Below, one piece after another: positions 1 through 8,457 of a stretch of DNA of 64,000 bases. The notes below the pieces were generated by a model. That model made no database searches and was not told the DNA's origin. It was given only the letters and a program-made list of their open reading frames with translations. Position 1 is the stretch's first letter. Every line of letters starts with the position of its first letter. Source of the stretch: JALORV01 sp963769745 (GTDB lineage: Bacteria; Pseudomonadota; Gammaproteobacteria; Burkholderiales; Burkholderiaceae_F). The DNA is taken from the NCBI GenBank assembly GCA_963769745.1, contig CAVYNB010000028.1:1-64000 (forward strand). Reading direction: 5' to 3'. A program made the position numbers and the translations under genes.

Positions 1-2648
1 CGCGAAGTCCTCGAGACACCCGAGGAGTTCATCCCACATTTCAAAGCTCTTAAATGCGCGCAGCGACGCGGCGAGGCGCGGCTGTGCCGACTCCAAGTCT
101 CCTTTGCGAACGTCACACTTGCCCAGGCATCTCAGTGCATTGGCTTCGCCACGGCTATCCGCCGCCTCTCGGCACAACGTAAGGGACCGTTTGAACCAGA
201 GTTCGGCGTCCGGCAAGTTGTCCACAGAGAGCGCGACTTTGCCGAGGAGTAGTTCGCACTCTCCCTGAAGCTCCTGATGCTTGATCTCCCTCGCAATTGA
301 GAACGCCTGTTCAAAATTCGACTTCGCTTCCTCCGATCGTGGCCAAGGTACTCGGCGACCTGGCCCAAGATGAATCAGTCCGATCAGTTCTCCCGCGACG
401 ATGGCCGATGTCTCGAAAGATCTGCAGTGCCTCGCGTTCGCCTTCGGCAGCGCCTGCGACATCGCCGGTCTGCAGTCTCACCAGCGAAAGCGTCGACAGC
501 GTGGCTGCGATATCGACCGGGTTTCCGAGTCGGCGCTGATCTCAAGGCAGCTTCTCGAGCATCTCTCGCGCTTCGCGATGGTCGCTCTGGCTCTCGGCCA
601 ACGCGGCTGCCACATACAGCGCCCACGCCTGCGCGAGGTCGGATGCACCAATCTCGCGGCTTTCTCAGGGCCGACCTGATCAGGGCTCGACCTTCGGTCG
701 CGTATCCGCGCAGCATCCAAAACGGCTGTAGCGCGACGGCCATCTTTACCGCGATGAATGGATCTGCGCCGCCTTCAAGAGCGAACGACATTGCAGTGCG
801 GATGTTGTCAATATCCATCTCGACTCGTTGGATCCAGTCGGCCTGCTCGGGACACCTGCCATTCCAGCGCCAGCGCCATCGCGCTGCGCAGATTGTCGAT
901 GTCGCTCGACCCGCGATCCACTCCGCCTGCTCCGGCCCCTGCATGCCTTCGCGGGCCAGCTTCGCCATCGCGAAGTAGTGCTGGGCGTGCCGCGCGGCTG
1001 CGTCGTCCAGGGCGCCGTCCTGCGCCAGCTTCTCGCGCGCGTAGTCGCGGATGGTCTCGAGCATGCGGTAGCGCGCGGAGCTTTCCTGCTCGTCCAGCAG
1101 CACGAGCGATTTCTCGACCAGCGAGCCGAGCAGGTCCAGCACGTCCTCGCGGGCCAGCGGCTCGATGCCGCAGACCTGTTCGGCCGCCTCGAGGTCGAAG
1201 CCGCCGACAAAGACTCCGAGCCGCGCGAAGAGCGTCTGCTCCTCGGCTGTCAGCAGGTCATACGACCAGTCGACCAGCGCACGCAGCGTCTGCTGCCGTT
1301 CCTGCAGCACGCGCGCACCGCCGGTCAGGATCTTGTATCGGTCCTTCAGCCGTGCATTGATCTCGGCGACCGGCAACGACTTGACGCGCGCGGCCGCCAG
1401 TTCGAGCGCGAGCGGGATGCCTTCGAGCCTTGCGACCAGTTCGGCCACGGCTGCGGCCTGGGTCGCGTCGAGCGTGAACGAGGGCTTGTGCTGCTGCGCG
1501 CGTTCGACGAACAGGCGCACCGCGGTCGACTGCGACACGTCGTCGATGCCGGCGCCGCGCGGCGGCAGTGGCAGGGGGTGCACCGGGTAGCTCTGCTCGC
1601 CTGGTACGTGCAGCGCCTCGCGGCTCGTTGCGAGAAGTCGCACGTACGGCGCGGCCCGCAGAATCGCCTGTGCCAGCTCGGCCGAGGCTTTCACGAGGTG
1701 CTCGCAGTTGTCGAGGATGATCAGCACGCGCCGCGCTTTCAGGTGCGCGCAGATCGCCTGCACCAGCGTGCGGTCGGGCTCGGCCTTCACGCCCATCACC
1801 TGCGCGGCCTCGGCGGCCACGTGGGCGTCGTCGCGCAGCGGTGACAGGTCGAGGAACCAGACGCCGTCCGGATACAGGTGCATCGTTTCCGCGGCGACCT
1901 GCAGGCACAGCCGCGTCTTGCCGAGGCCGCCCATGCCGAGCAGCGTCAGCAGGCGCACTTTCTCTAGATACGACTTGACCTCGTCGAGTTCGGTCTCGCG
2001 GCCGATGAACGACGTGGCCTGGAACGGCAGGTTGTTCGGAATGTCCTTGACCGGCAGCCACCAGTCGGCCGCGCGCACGACGCGATAGACCTTGTCGCTG
2101 TCCGCGGGTCGGATGAAGCGCGTGCCCGGCGCGCCGGCCTCGAACAGTTCGATCGGCTCCTCGACTCCCTTGACCATCCAGTGGCCGAGGGACTCCACCT
2201 TGAGTTCGGTCGGGCCGAGGTTCTCGCGCGCTTCCGGCGTCAGCAGTGTCTGGCCGCCGCGGGCGAGCGACATCACGCGCGCGGCGGTAGGCTTGGCCAT
2301 GCCCTCGACCTCCAGCGGCTTCGCGCCGCGGGCGATGTCATCGGCGTTGTTCTCGCGCAGCAGCACGGGGCCCACATGCAGGCCGGCGCGCGCGGTCAGC
2401 GGCACGGGCAGGCCGGCGAGCGCCCGGTGATAGGCCATTGCAAAGCTCACCGCGTCCGCAGCGCCGCTGAACATCATCAGCATGCCGTCGGTCTTGTCGA
2501 TCTCCCGCCCATGGTGAACCTGCAGCAGATCCCGTGCGACCCGGTCGTGTGCCGTCCACACCTCGGCCATCGCCGCATCGCCGATCGATTCGGCGAGCTT
2601 CGTGCTGTCGACGACGTCGGTCAGGAGCAGCGCTCGGATTTCACTCAT
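1..2648 (-). CDS. Class III cyclase-like / STAND ATPase / TPR regulator, partial and frameshifted
   Basis: Multidomain signalling protein that continues past the left edge. Residues 1-165 resemble a class III nucleotide cyclase: LLTDVVDST carries the first metal Asp (D11) and KTDGMLMMF the second (D54). The usual VNxAAR motif reads KPTAAR, so the ribose-orienting Asn is missing and activity is uncertain. A STAND/NB-ARC ATPase follows, with P-loop GMGGLGKT (238-245) and Walker B VLIILDN (308-314), then TPR-like helices. The first frame closes at 384, but TPR-like sequence (NFEQAFSIAREIKHQELQG and onward) resumes in another frame to position 1. Apparent single-base shifts lie near 660, 535-550 and 330-365. 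The family usually acts as an ATP-dependent signalling or transcription-linked switch; the ligand is unknown. It faces a related BTAD-STAND-TPR protein at the other end of the window. Confidence 0.8.
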
Positions 2649-2779
2649 CGTGGGGTGGCAGGCACGTTCGCCCGCCGATCATTCCTGTTCTGGAAATTTA
2701 CGACGACTGCACCTTCGGGCCGCGGGGATGATCCCCGGGACCAAAGCGCGCGACAGTGTACGGTCTGCTCGACCGTTCC

Positions 2780-2800
2780 CGCGGCGACAAGCCCGCCGCG
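2780..2800 (-). terminator. Hairpin downstream of the tandem Usp gene
   Basis: CGCGGCG and CGCCGCG pair around a 7-nt loop, beginning 12 nt after the stop of the tandem Usp gene. There is no clear U-tract, so terminator function is inferred from position and stem strength. Confidence 0.4.
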
Positions 2801-2812
2801 AGCAGCACCGTG

Positions 2813-3712
2813 TCAGGCGTGCCGGACCAGCAGCAGCGGCACGTTCGAGTGTGCCATCACGCGGGTCGCAACGGATCCCAGTACGGCGGCCTTGAACGCA
2901 CCGTATCCGTGCGAACCCATGACCAGCACGTCGAGTTTCTTCTTCTTCGCGTACGCGCACAGTTCGTCGCCGGCGTTACCGACGAGGCAGACCTCGGTCG
3001 GCTTGATGTTGCCTTTGGCCAGCAGCTTGCGAGCGGGGCCAGCCGCGGCCTCGAAGGCCTTCTTCTGCAACGTGCGGATTTCATCTTCCGAAAACGCCGG
3101 CAACGCGATCCCACCCATGTCGGGCATGACCGCGCCGGCGAAGTCACTGACGACATGGAGCAACGTGACCTCCGGCCTGGCGCCAAACAGTGCGAGATGA
3201 CGCAATACATACTTGACCGCCTCGCGACCGTACTTGCTGCCGTCGACCGAGATCCCCACCTTCAGCGCGTCGGTGGTCGGCGTCTCGCGATGGCGTACGA
3301 CCAGCATCGGCACGCGCGTGCGGGCGAGCACATTGTTGGTGACCGAGCCGAACAGCAGGCCGCGCAGCGCCGAGTGGCCGTGCGAGCCCATGACAATGAG
3401 GTCGACCTTGTCGCGGACTGCCGCAGCACTGATCTCCTCGCCCGGATGACCGACGAGATAGTGCGCGGTTGCAGTCAGTCCCGCCTTGGCCAAGCGCCGC
3501 AGAGCCGGCTTCAGTGCCTTGTCGGACTCGTCGGTGTAGTACTCGGTGAGCGCTGCCTTGCCGACGACGCGTGCGGCGCGCGCTGGGACGGCGAACTGGA
3601 CATTGATCACATCGACCTGTGGCTCGGTGCCGATCAGCGTGGACCGCGAAGCCACGAATTCGACTGCGGCACGGCTGAACTCGCTGCCATCTACCGGGAC
3701 GAGAATTTTCAT
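2813..3712 (-). CDS. Tandem-domain universal stress protein (UspA family)
   Basis: Cytosolic protein of 299 residues made of two UspA domains, each starting with a beta strand ending in an Asp (ILVPVDGS; VGISVDGS). Both halves keep the ATP-binding signature G-2x-G-9x-G-S (GSHGHSALRGLLFGS and GSHGYGAFKAAVLGS), so both are predicted to bind ATP. Tandem Usp proteins accumulate in stress, starvation or low oxygen; the exact role is not readable here. It is transcribed alone, diverging from the TerB-like gene across about 205 bp that must hold both promoters. It is one of three Usp genes in the window. Confidence 0.92.
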   Translation of the reverse strand: MKILVPVDGSEFSRAAVEFVASRSTLIGTEPQVDVINVQFAVPARAARVVGKAALTEYYTDESDKALKPALRRLAKAGLTATAHYLVGHPGEEISAAAVRDKVDLIVMGSHGHSALRGLLFGSVTNNVLARTRVPMLVVRHRETPTTDALKVGISVDGSKYGREAVKYVLRHLALFGARPEVTLLHVVSDFAGAVMPDMGGIALPAFSEDEIRTLQKKAFEAAAGPARKLLAKGNIKPTEVCLVGNAGDELCAYAKKKKLDVLVMGSHGYGAFKAAVLGSVATRVMAHSNVPLLLVRHA

Positions 3713-3917
3713 TGATGTCTCCGTCGAACCATCTTCAAACGACCGATATCAGTCTACGGCAGGGGCTGCGGTGCCGCGTGACGGCGGGCAAGTTTTCACC
3801 GTTGCAGGACGACGATCTCCGGGGAACTCCGGATTGAAATCGCGCCGGCCGACCGAAGATGGGGCGGATCGAGCACAGCGCAGGACGCGTAAGCTCGCAT
3901 GACTGGAGACGGACCGC

Positions 3918-4856
3918 ATGGAAGCGAAAGAACAGCAAGCCGTTATGAGCATCGCCCTGCTCGCTGCGTTTGCCGATGGCCGCAACGCGGATCGCGAGCG
4001 CGAGGAACTGCGACGCGTGGCCGACGCGCTGGGCACGTCGCTCAACACGCCGGCGCTGGTGCAGGATGTACTGCTGAAGCGGACCTCGGTGGAGGCGGCT
4101 GCGGCGGCGCTTACCACGCCGGAGTCGCGCCGACTGGCATTCGAGCTCGCGGTGGGGGTCTGCGACGTCGACGGACTGCGCAATGAGGCGGAAACGCGCT
4201 TCCTCGCCGAGCTTGGTAATCGGCTGGGACTGGACCAGCCGACCATCGTCGAAACAGCGGTCGATGCCGACGAACTGGCGACCATGCCGCTGCCCGCCGG
4301 CACGGCGACAAAGGACGTGGTCGCCGCGGCTCCGTCCGTGACCGCCGCGGAACTCGACCGGATGATCCTCAATGCGTCGATACTGAACGGCGCGCTTGAA
4401 CTGCTGCCGCAGTCGATTGCCTCGATGGCGATCATTCCGCTGCAGATGAAGCTCGTCTATCGCATCGGTCAGTCGCATGGCTACGAGTCGGACAAGACCC
4501 AGATCCGCGACCTGCTCGCGACGCTCGGCGCAGGACTGACCGGGCAATACCTGGAGCAGATCGGGCGGAAGCTGGTCGGGGGGCTTTTCGGCAAGGTGGC
4601 CGGCGGCATGGCCGGTTCACTGGCGCGCGGCGCGACCGGTGCGGTGTTCTCGTTCGCCACGACCTACGCCATCGGCGAGGTGGCGCGCCGCTATTACGCC
4701 GGCGGTCGCGTCATGTCGGCCGATCTGCTCAAGCGCACCTTCAGCGAGATGCTGTCGCAAGGCAAGGCGATGCAGGCGCAATACTTGCCGCAGATCGAGC
4801 AGCAGGCTCGCACACTGGATGTGTCGCGCATCGTGCAGATGGTGCGGAACAACTAG
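3918..4856 (+). CDS. TerB-like / DUF697-like membrane-associated protein
   Basis: Protein of 312 residues. The N-terminal 120 residues are helical and resemble TerB (tellurite-resistance-associated fold), with acidic repeats such as CDVDGLRNEAETRFL. The C-terminal half has a Gly/Ala-rich hydrophobic segment (LFGKVAGGMAGSLARGATGA) and VYRIGQSHGY followed by hydrophobic helices, as in DUF697/YcjF-type proteins. A membrane-peripheral role is likely; no enzymatic motif is visible. The start follows a GGAG box about 11 nt upstream. The gene ends 13 bp before tcdA and is probably co-transcribed with it. Confidence 0.75.
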   Translation: MEAKEQQAVMSIALLAAFADGRNADREREELRRVADALGTSLNTPALVQDVLLKRTSVEAAAAALTTPESRRLAFELAVGVCDVDGLRNEAETRFLAELGNRLGLDQPTIVETAVDADELATMPLPAGTATKDVVAAAPSVTAAELDRMILNASILNGALELLPQSIASMAIIPLQMKLVYRIGQSHGYESDKTQIRDLLATLGAGLTGQYLEQIGRKLVGGLFGKVAGGMAGSLARGATGAVFSFATTYAIGEVARRYYAGGRVMSADLLKRTFSEMLSQGKAMQAQYLPQIEQQARTLDVSRIVQMVRNN

Positions 4857-4869
4857 TCCGGACGGCCGC

Positions 4870-5676
4870 GTGTCCGCTCTCGATCTGTCGCCACCCGACG
4901 CCGACCTTGCGCGCCGCTTCGGCGGGGTCGCACGACTCTATGGGGAGGAAGGCGCCGCGAAGCTGCGCCGCGCCCATGTCGCCGTCATCGGCGTCGGCGG
5001 GGTCGGCACCTGGGCGGCCGAAGCGCTCGCTCGCTCTGCCGTTGGCGTGATCACCCTGATCGACATGGATCACATCGCCGAGTCGAACACGAACCGCCAG
5101 ATCCACGCCCTGGGCGATGCCTACGGGCGGGCCAAGGTCGAAGCCATGGCGACGCGTATCGCGGCCATCAACCCGTCCTGCGACATTCGCCCGATAGACG
5201 ACTTCATCACCGTCGACAATGCGGAGCAAATGATTGCTGGCTACGACTTCGTTCTCGACTGCATCGACCAGGTGAACGCCAAGGCCGCGCTCATCGCCCG
5301 GGCGCGCGCCGTCAACATCCCGGTCGTCACGTGCGGGGCCGCAGGCGGTCGTCAGGATCCGGTGAGAATTTCGCGCGGCGACCTTGCCGTCGTGACTGGC
5401 GACCCACTGCTGGCCAAGGTCCGACAAAGGCTGCGTCGTGACTATGGTTTCCCGCGAGAGTCCGGCTCGCGCCGGACGAAGTTTCATGTACTGGCCGTGT
5501 ACTCCGATGAACCGGTGCAGCGGCCAGTCGCGGCCTGTGGCGAGGTTGAGGACGTGGTGGGCGGCCTCGCGTGTGCGGGCTACGGATCCAGCGTGACTGT
5601 CACGGCCACCATGGGATTTGTCGCGGCGTCCGTTGCATTGACGCGGCTCGCACAGGCGCCAGACGGCGGCGCTTGA
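4870..5676 (+). CDS. tcdA: tRNA threonylcarbamoyladenosine dehydratase TcdA (CsdL)
   Basis: E1-like ThiF-superfamily enzyme that uses ATP to dehydrate t6A37 in ANN-decoding tRNAs to the cyclic form ct6A. The nucleotide-binding GVGGVGTWAAEALARSAVG motif (around residues 40-58), the NTNRQ segment and the C-terminal CGEVEDVVGGLACAGYGSS region match the family; about 268 residues is normal length. The reading frame stays open far upstream inside the TerB-like gene, so I chose the GTG 13 bp after that gene's stop, where homology begins (SALDLSPPDADLARRFGG). No strong ribosome-binding site precedes it, consistent with translational coupling. Confidence 0.9.
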   Translation: MSALDLSPPDADLARRFGGVARLYGEEGAAKLRRAHVAVIGVGGVGTWAAEALARSAVGVITLIDMDHIAESNTNRQIHALGDAYGRAKVEAMATRIAAINPSCDIRPIDDFITVDNAEQMIAGYDFVLDCIDQVNAKAALIARARAVNIPVVTCGAAGGRQDPVRISRGDLAVVTGDPLLAKVRQRLRRDYGFPRESGSRRTKFHVLAVYSDEPVQRPVAACGEVEDVVGGLACAGYGSSVTVTATMGFVAASVALTRLAQAPDGGA

Positions 5677-5736
5677 CGCCTGTCAACCATGACGATGTGC
5701 GGTGGCCTAGGCTTTAGTTGAAGGAGTTAGCAATCA

Positions 5737-6171
5737 ATGTTCAAGAAGATCCTGCTACCGACCGACGGTTCCGATCTTTCGACGAAGGCGATTGACGGTG
5801 GTTTGGAGTTCGCCAGGGCGCTCAAGGCTGGAGTGGTGGGCCTGACCGTGATCGAACCGTATTCGTATTCGAATCTGTCCGAGTACCGTCCGGAGACGCT
5901 CGACGACTACGAGCAGCGCACGTTAAAGATCGCCGCCGAGCGTCTCGGCAAGGTGGCCGATGCCGCGGCCAAGGCGTCCGTGCCGGTCGAGACGGTTACG
6001 GTCAAATCGTTCTCTCCGTTCGAGGCCATCATTGACACGGCGAAGGCCAAGGGCTGCGATGTCATCTTCATGGCTTCCCACGGCCGCAAGGGATTGAGTG
6101 CCGTGCTGCTGGGCAGCGAAACACAAAAGGTCTTGACTCATTCGACGATTCCGGTCATGGTGTACAGGTAA
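5737..6171 (+). CDS. Universal stress protein, single domain (UspA family)
   Basis: Single UspA domain of 144 residues starting KKILLPTDGS. The ATP motif is ASHGRKGLSAVLLGS, with Ala replacing the first Gly of the consensus, a change common in this class. The start is fixed by an AAGGAG box 10 nt upstream. It is followed by a strong intrinsic terminator, so it is probably the last gene of its transcript. Predicted to be a cytosolic stress protein. Confidence 0.93.
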   Translation: MFKKILLPTDGSDLSTKAIDGGLEFARALKAGVVGLTVIEPYSYSNLSEYRPETLDDYEQRTLKIAAERLGKVADAAAKASVPVETVTVKSFSPFEAIIDTAKAKGCDVIFMASHGRKGLSAVLLGSETQKVLTHSTIPVMVYR

Positions 6172-6217
6172 CGGTATCGGCGGCCACGGCTGCCACCCAC
6201 GGCGATCCGTCGCCGCG

Positions 6218-6253
6218 AGGCCCGGCACACATCGATGTGTCCGGGCCTTTTTC
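6218..6253 (+). terminator. Rho-independent terminator after usp
   Basis: AGGCCCGG-CACACAT pairs with ATGTGT-CCGGGCCT (one bulged G) and runs directly into TTTTTCTT. This is a classical intrinsic terminator 47 nt after the usp stop. Confidence 0.9.
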
Positions 6254-6366
6254 TTGATACCTTGCGCGCTGCCGGGTGGCGGTCGCCACGTTCTTGCTCT
6301 GTGTCAACTGCCGCCGCGTGCAAGGCCGTAGCTTCGCCTGGGAGCCAACGTCTTCAGGGGCAAGTC

Positions 6367-6759
6367 ATGAACGCCGCCACCGTCCATCACAGCCGCATAC
6401 TGGTCGGATTCAAGCCGATCGACGATCTGCACAAAGAATTCGAATCGATACTCGAGGCGCTCAACGATCCTGCCGAGGCCGACTACGGTGCCCATCTGCT
6501 CGCGTTGCACGAACACCTGCTGCGCCACTGCGATACCGAAGAGTCGTTCATGCTGCAGGAAAACTACTCGCACTACGCGCGCCACAAGCGTGCGCACGAG
6601 CATCTGCTGGATTCCGTCTCGGATGTCCGCCGCAAGTTCGATGCCGGCGATGTCGATGCCGTGCACCGCTATTCGTCCGACCTGATGAACTGGTTTGCGA
6701 TCCACGCATCGTCCGAGGATGCGGAACTGGCTGCCTTCCTCAAGGGGCAGGTCGCCTGA
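6367..6759 (+). CDS. Hemerythrin-domain protein
   Basis: Small four-helix-bundle protein of 130 residues expected to bind a di-iron centre and O2. The ligand pattern is visible: DLHKEF, then LHEHLLRHCDTEESF, then HYARHKRAHEHLL, then IHASSEDAEL. I chose the ATG after the AGGGGC box; the frame stays open further upstream but without hemerythrin similarity. Known roles of the family are oxygen sensing, storage or iron/NO protection. A second hemerythrin-like frame begins within 10 bp, so the two probably form a pair. Confidence 0.88.
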   Translation: MNAATVHHSRILVGFKPIDDLHKEFESILEALNDPAEADYGAHLLALHEHLLRHCDTEESFMLQENYSHYARHKRAHEHLLDSVSDVRRKFDAGDVDAVHRYSSDLMNWFAIHASSEDAELAAFLKGQVA

Positions 6760-6768
6760 CCATGGGCA

Positions 6769-7183
6769 GTGGCGCAGGGACGCTTCGCGGTCGGTGTGGA
6801 CTCGATCGATGCGTTGCACGTCGAGTGCGAAGCGATGATCGCGCAACTGGCGTCAGCGCTCGAATCCGGTGGCGACGCAACCGCAGCGCTCGCGGGACCT
6901 GCACGACCATCTGGAGCGCCACTTCCAGCATGAGGAGTCACTGATGTCGGCGTCCGACTTTCCGCCGGCAGGCTGTCATCAGCGCGAACACGGCTCGGTG
7001 CTCGAAGTGGTTGCCGAAGTGCGGCGGCGCTATGCCGGCGGCGAGCACGACCCGGCGGCGCGGCTTGGCCGACGCACTCGTCGAGTGGCTCGAGCTGCAT
7101 GCCGGCAGCATGGACGCTGCGTTGGCACAGTGGCTCAACACGGCGCGCGAAGAAGTGCGGTCACCGATCAGTCGGTGGCCTAG
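6769..7183 (+). CDS. Second hemerythrin-like protein, frame-disrupted
   Basis: Reconstructed across three frames. It starts FAVGVDSIDALHVECEAMI, matching the first helix of bacteriohemerythrin; continues one frame over as RDLHDHLERHFQHEESLM followed by CHQREHGSVLEVV; and ends in a third frame as LADALVEWLELHAGSMD. Together these supply the usual His/Glu di-iron ligands in order. Breaks lie near 6895 and 7065. I chose the GTG just after the first hemerythrin stop; an ATG at 6762 is in another frame. The exact 3' end is uncertain. Either a sequence error or a decayed copy. Confidence 0.6.
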
Positions 7184-7246
7184 CGGCTCGCTCCGAACAG
7201 TGGACGGACGAGCGGCGCGCCGTCGACAGCATCGCGCCGCGACCGT

Positions 7247-8377
7247 TCAGGCGGTACGCCGCTGCCTCATCTCTCGCCGAATCCAGTCGTGCATGTGAAT
7301 CATGCCGTCCTCGTGCGGCGTGTGATACGGCCCTTCGTCGTCCTCGCCCGCCAGCCATAGCGCACGCCGGCCCCGGTGCAGCCGCCCGCAGGCCTCGGCA
7401 TCCTCGACGGCCGACTCGGCGTAGGCAGCCTGATGTGCCTCGACGATCTGCCGTTCGAACGCCTGCACTTCTTCGGGGTAGTAGAACTCGACGATATTGG
7501 TGGTGTGGTCGGGTGAGCGCGGGATCAGCGTGCTGACGACCAGGCCATAGGGATACCACTCGAGCATGACGTTGGGATACAGGATCGACCACACCGTGCC
7601 GTACTTCGGCAGCACGCCGCCGGAATACGCAAGGATCGCATCGCGGTAGCGCTGGTAGTTGGGCGAGATCTGCGACTGCAGGCCGTCCTTGATGCCGAGG
7701 ATCTGGTAGCTCCAGCGATCGCCGAAGCACCACTCGTAGTTGCCGGCATCGACCCACTTCTGCAGGCCGGGATGCATCGCCTCGACGTGATAAAGCTCGA
7801 GGAATATCTCGAGGAATGTCTTCCAGTTGAATGGGCACTCGTCAACGATGACCTTGTCGAAAACGTACTTCGAATAGTCGTAGTCGGTCGCGAGCGGAAA
7901 CGCGGCAAGATCCGCCGCCGCGTCGCGCGGTCCGGCAAACAGCAGCCCGTTCCATTCCGTCAGCGGTGTGCGCGGCAGCGAGCAATCGGGTGTCTGCTCG
8001 AAGTCCGGCGCACCCAGCAGGCGGCCGTCGAGATCGTAGGTCCAGCGGTGCAGCGGACAGACAATGTTCTGATGGTTGCCGCGGCCTTCGAGCAGCAGTC
8101 CCTGTCGGTGACGACAGGTGTTCGACAGCAGGTTGACACCGTTCGGGCCGTGCACCAGCACCTTGCCGTGGTCGGTCCACGGCAGCGTCATGGTGTCGCC
8201 GACCTCCGGCACCATCATGCGGCTGCCGACGTAGTTGGGGCCGCGGTCGAACAGGAGCAGAAGCTCGCGCTCGAGCCATGCGGGATCGAAGTACGAGGAA
8301 ATCGGCAGCGGTGATGTGCGCGCCAGGAGAGCGGTGTCGAGATTGGATCGGCGCGAGATCGAGTCCGGGGCGTTCAT
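7247..8377 (-). CDS. Rieske aromatic-ring-hydroxylating dioxygenase, alpha-subunit type
   Basis: Non-haem iron oxygenase of 376 residues. The [2Fe-2S] ligands C88, H90, C107 and H110 (CRHRQG...CPLHRW) and the mononuclear iron histidines H197 and H202 (ELYHVEAMHPG) are intact. It would accept electrons from a ferredoxin/reductase to oxygenate an organic substrate; the family also includes O-demethylases and amine oxygenases. No beta subunit or reductase is adjacent, so the electron donor must lie elsewhere and the substrate cannot be assigned. It lies 80 bp downstream of the P-type ATPase gene in the same direction. Confidence 0.9.
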   Translation of the reverse strand: MNAPDSISRRSNLDTALLARTSPLPISSYFDPAWLERELLLLFDRGPNYVGSRMMVPEVGDTMTLPWTDHGKVLVHGPNGVNLLSNTCRHRQGLLLEGRGNHQNIVCPLHRWTYDLDGRLLGAPDFEQTPDCSLPRTPLTEWNGLLFAGPRDAAADLAAFPLATDYDYSKYVFDKVIVDECPFNWKTFLEIFLELYHVEAMHPGLQKWVDAGNYEWCFGDRWSYQILGIKDGLQSQISPNYQRYRDAILAYSGGVLPKYGTVWSILYPNVMLEWYPYGLVVSTLIPRSPDHTTNIVEFYYPEEVQAFERQIVEAHQAAYAESAVEDAEACGRLHRGRRALWLAGEDDEGPYHTPHEDGMIHMHDWIRREMRQRRTA

Positions 8378-8457
8378 GGCATGACGTCGGAGGTGGGCTC
8401 AGGCGAACTGCTGAAATCGATAATACCTGCGGCGTGCTGCCATCAGCGCGACATCCG

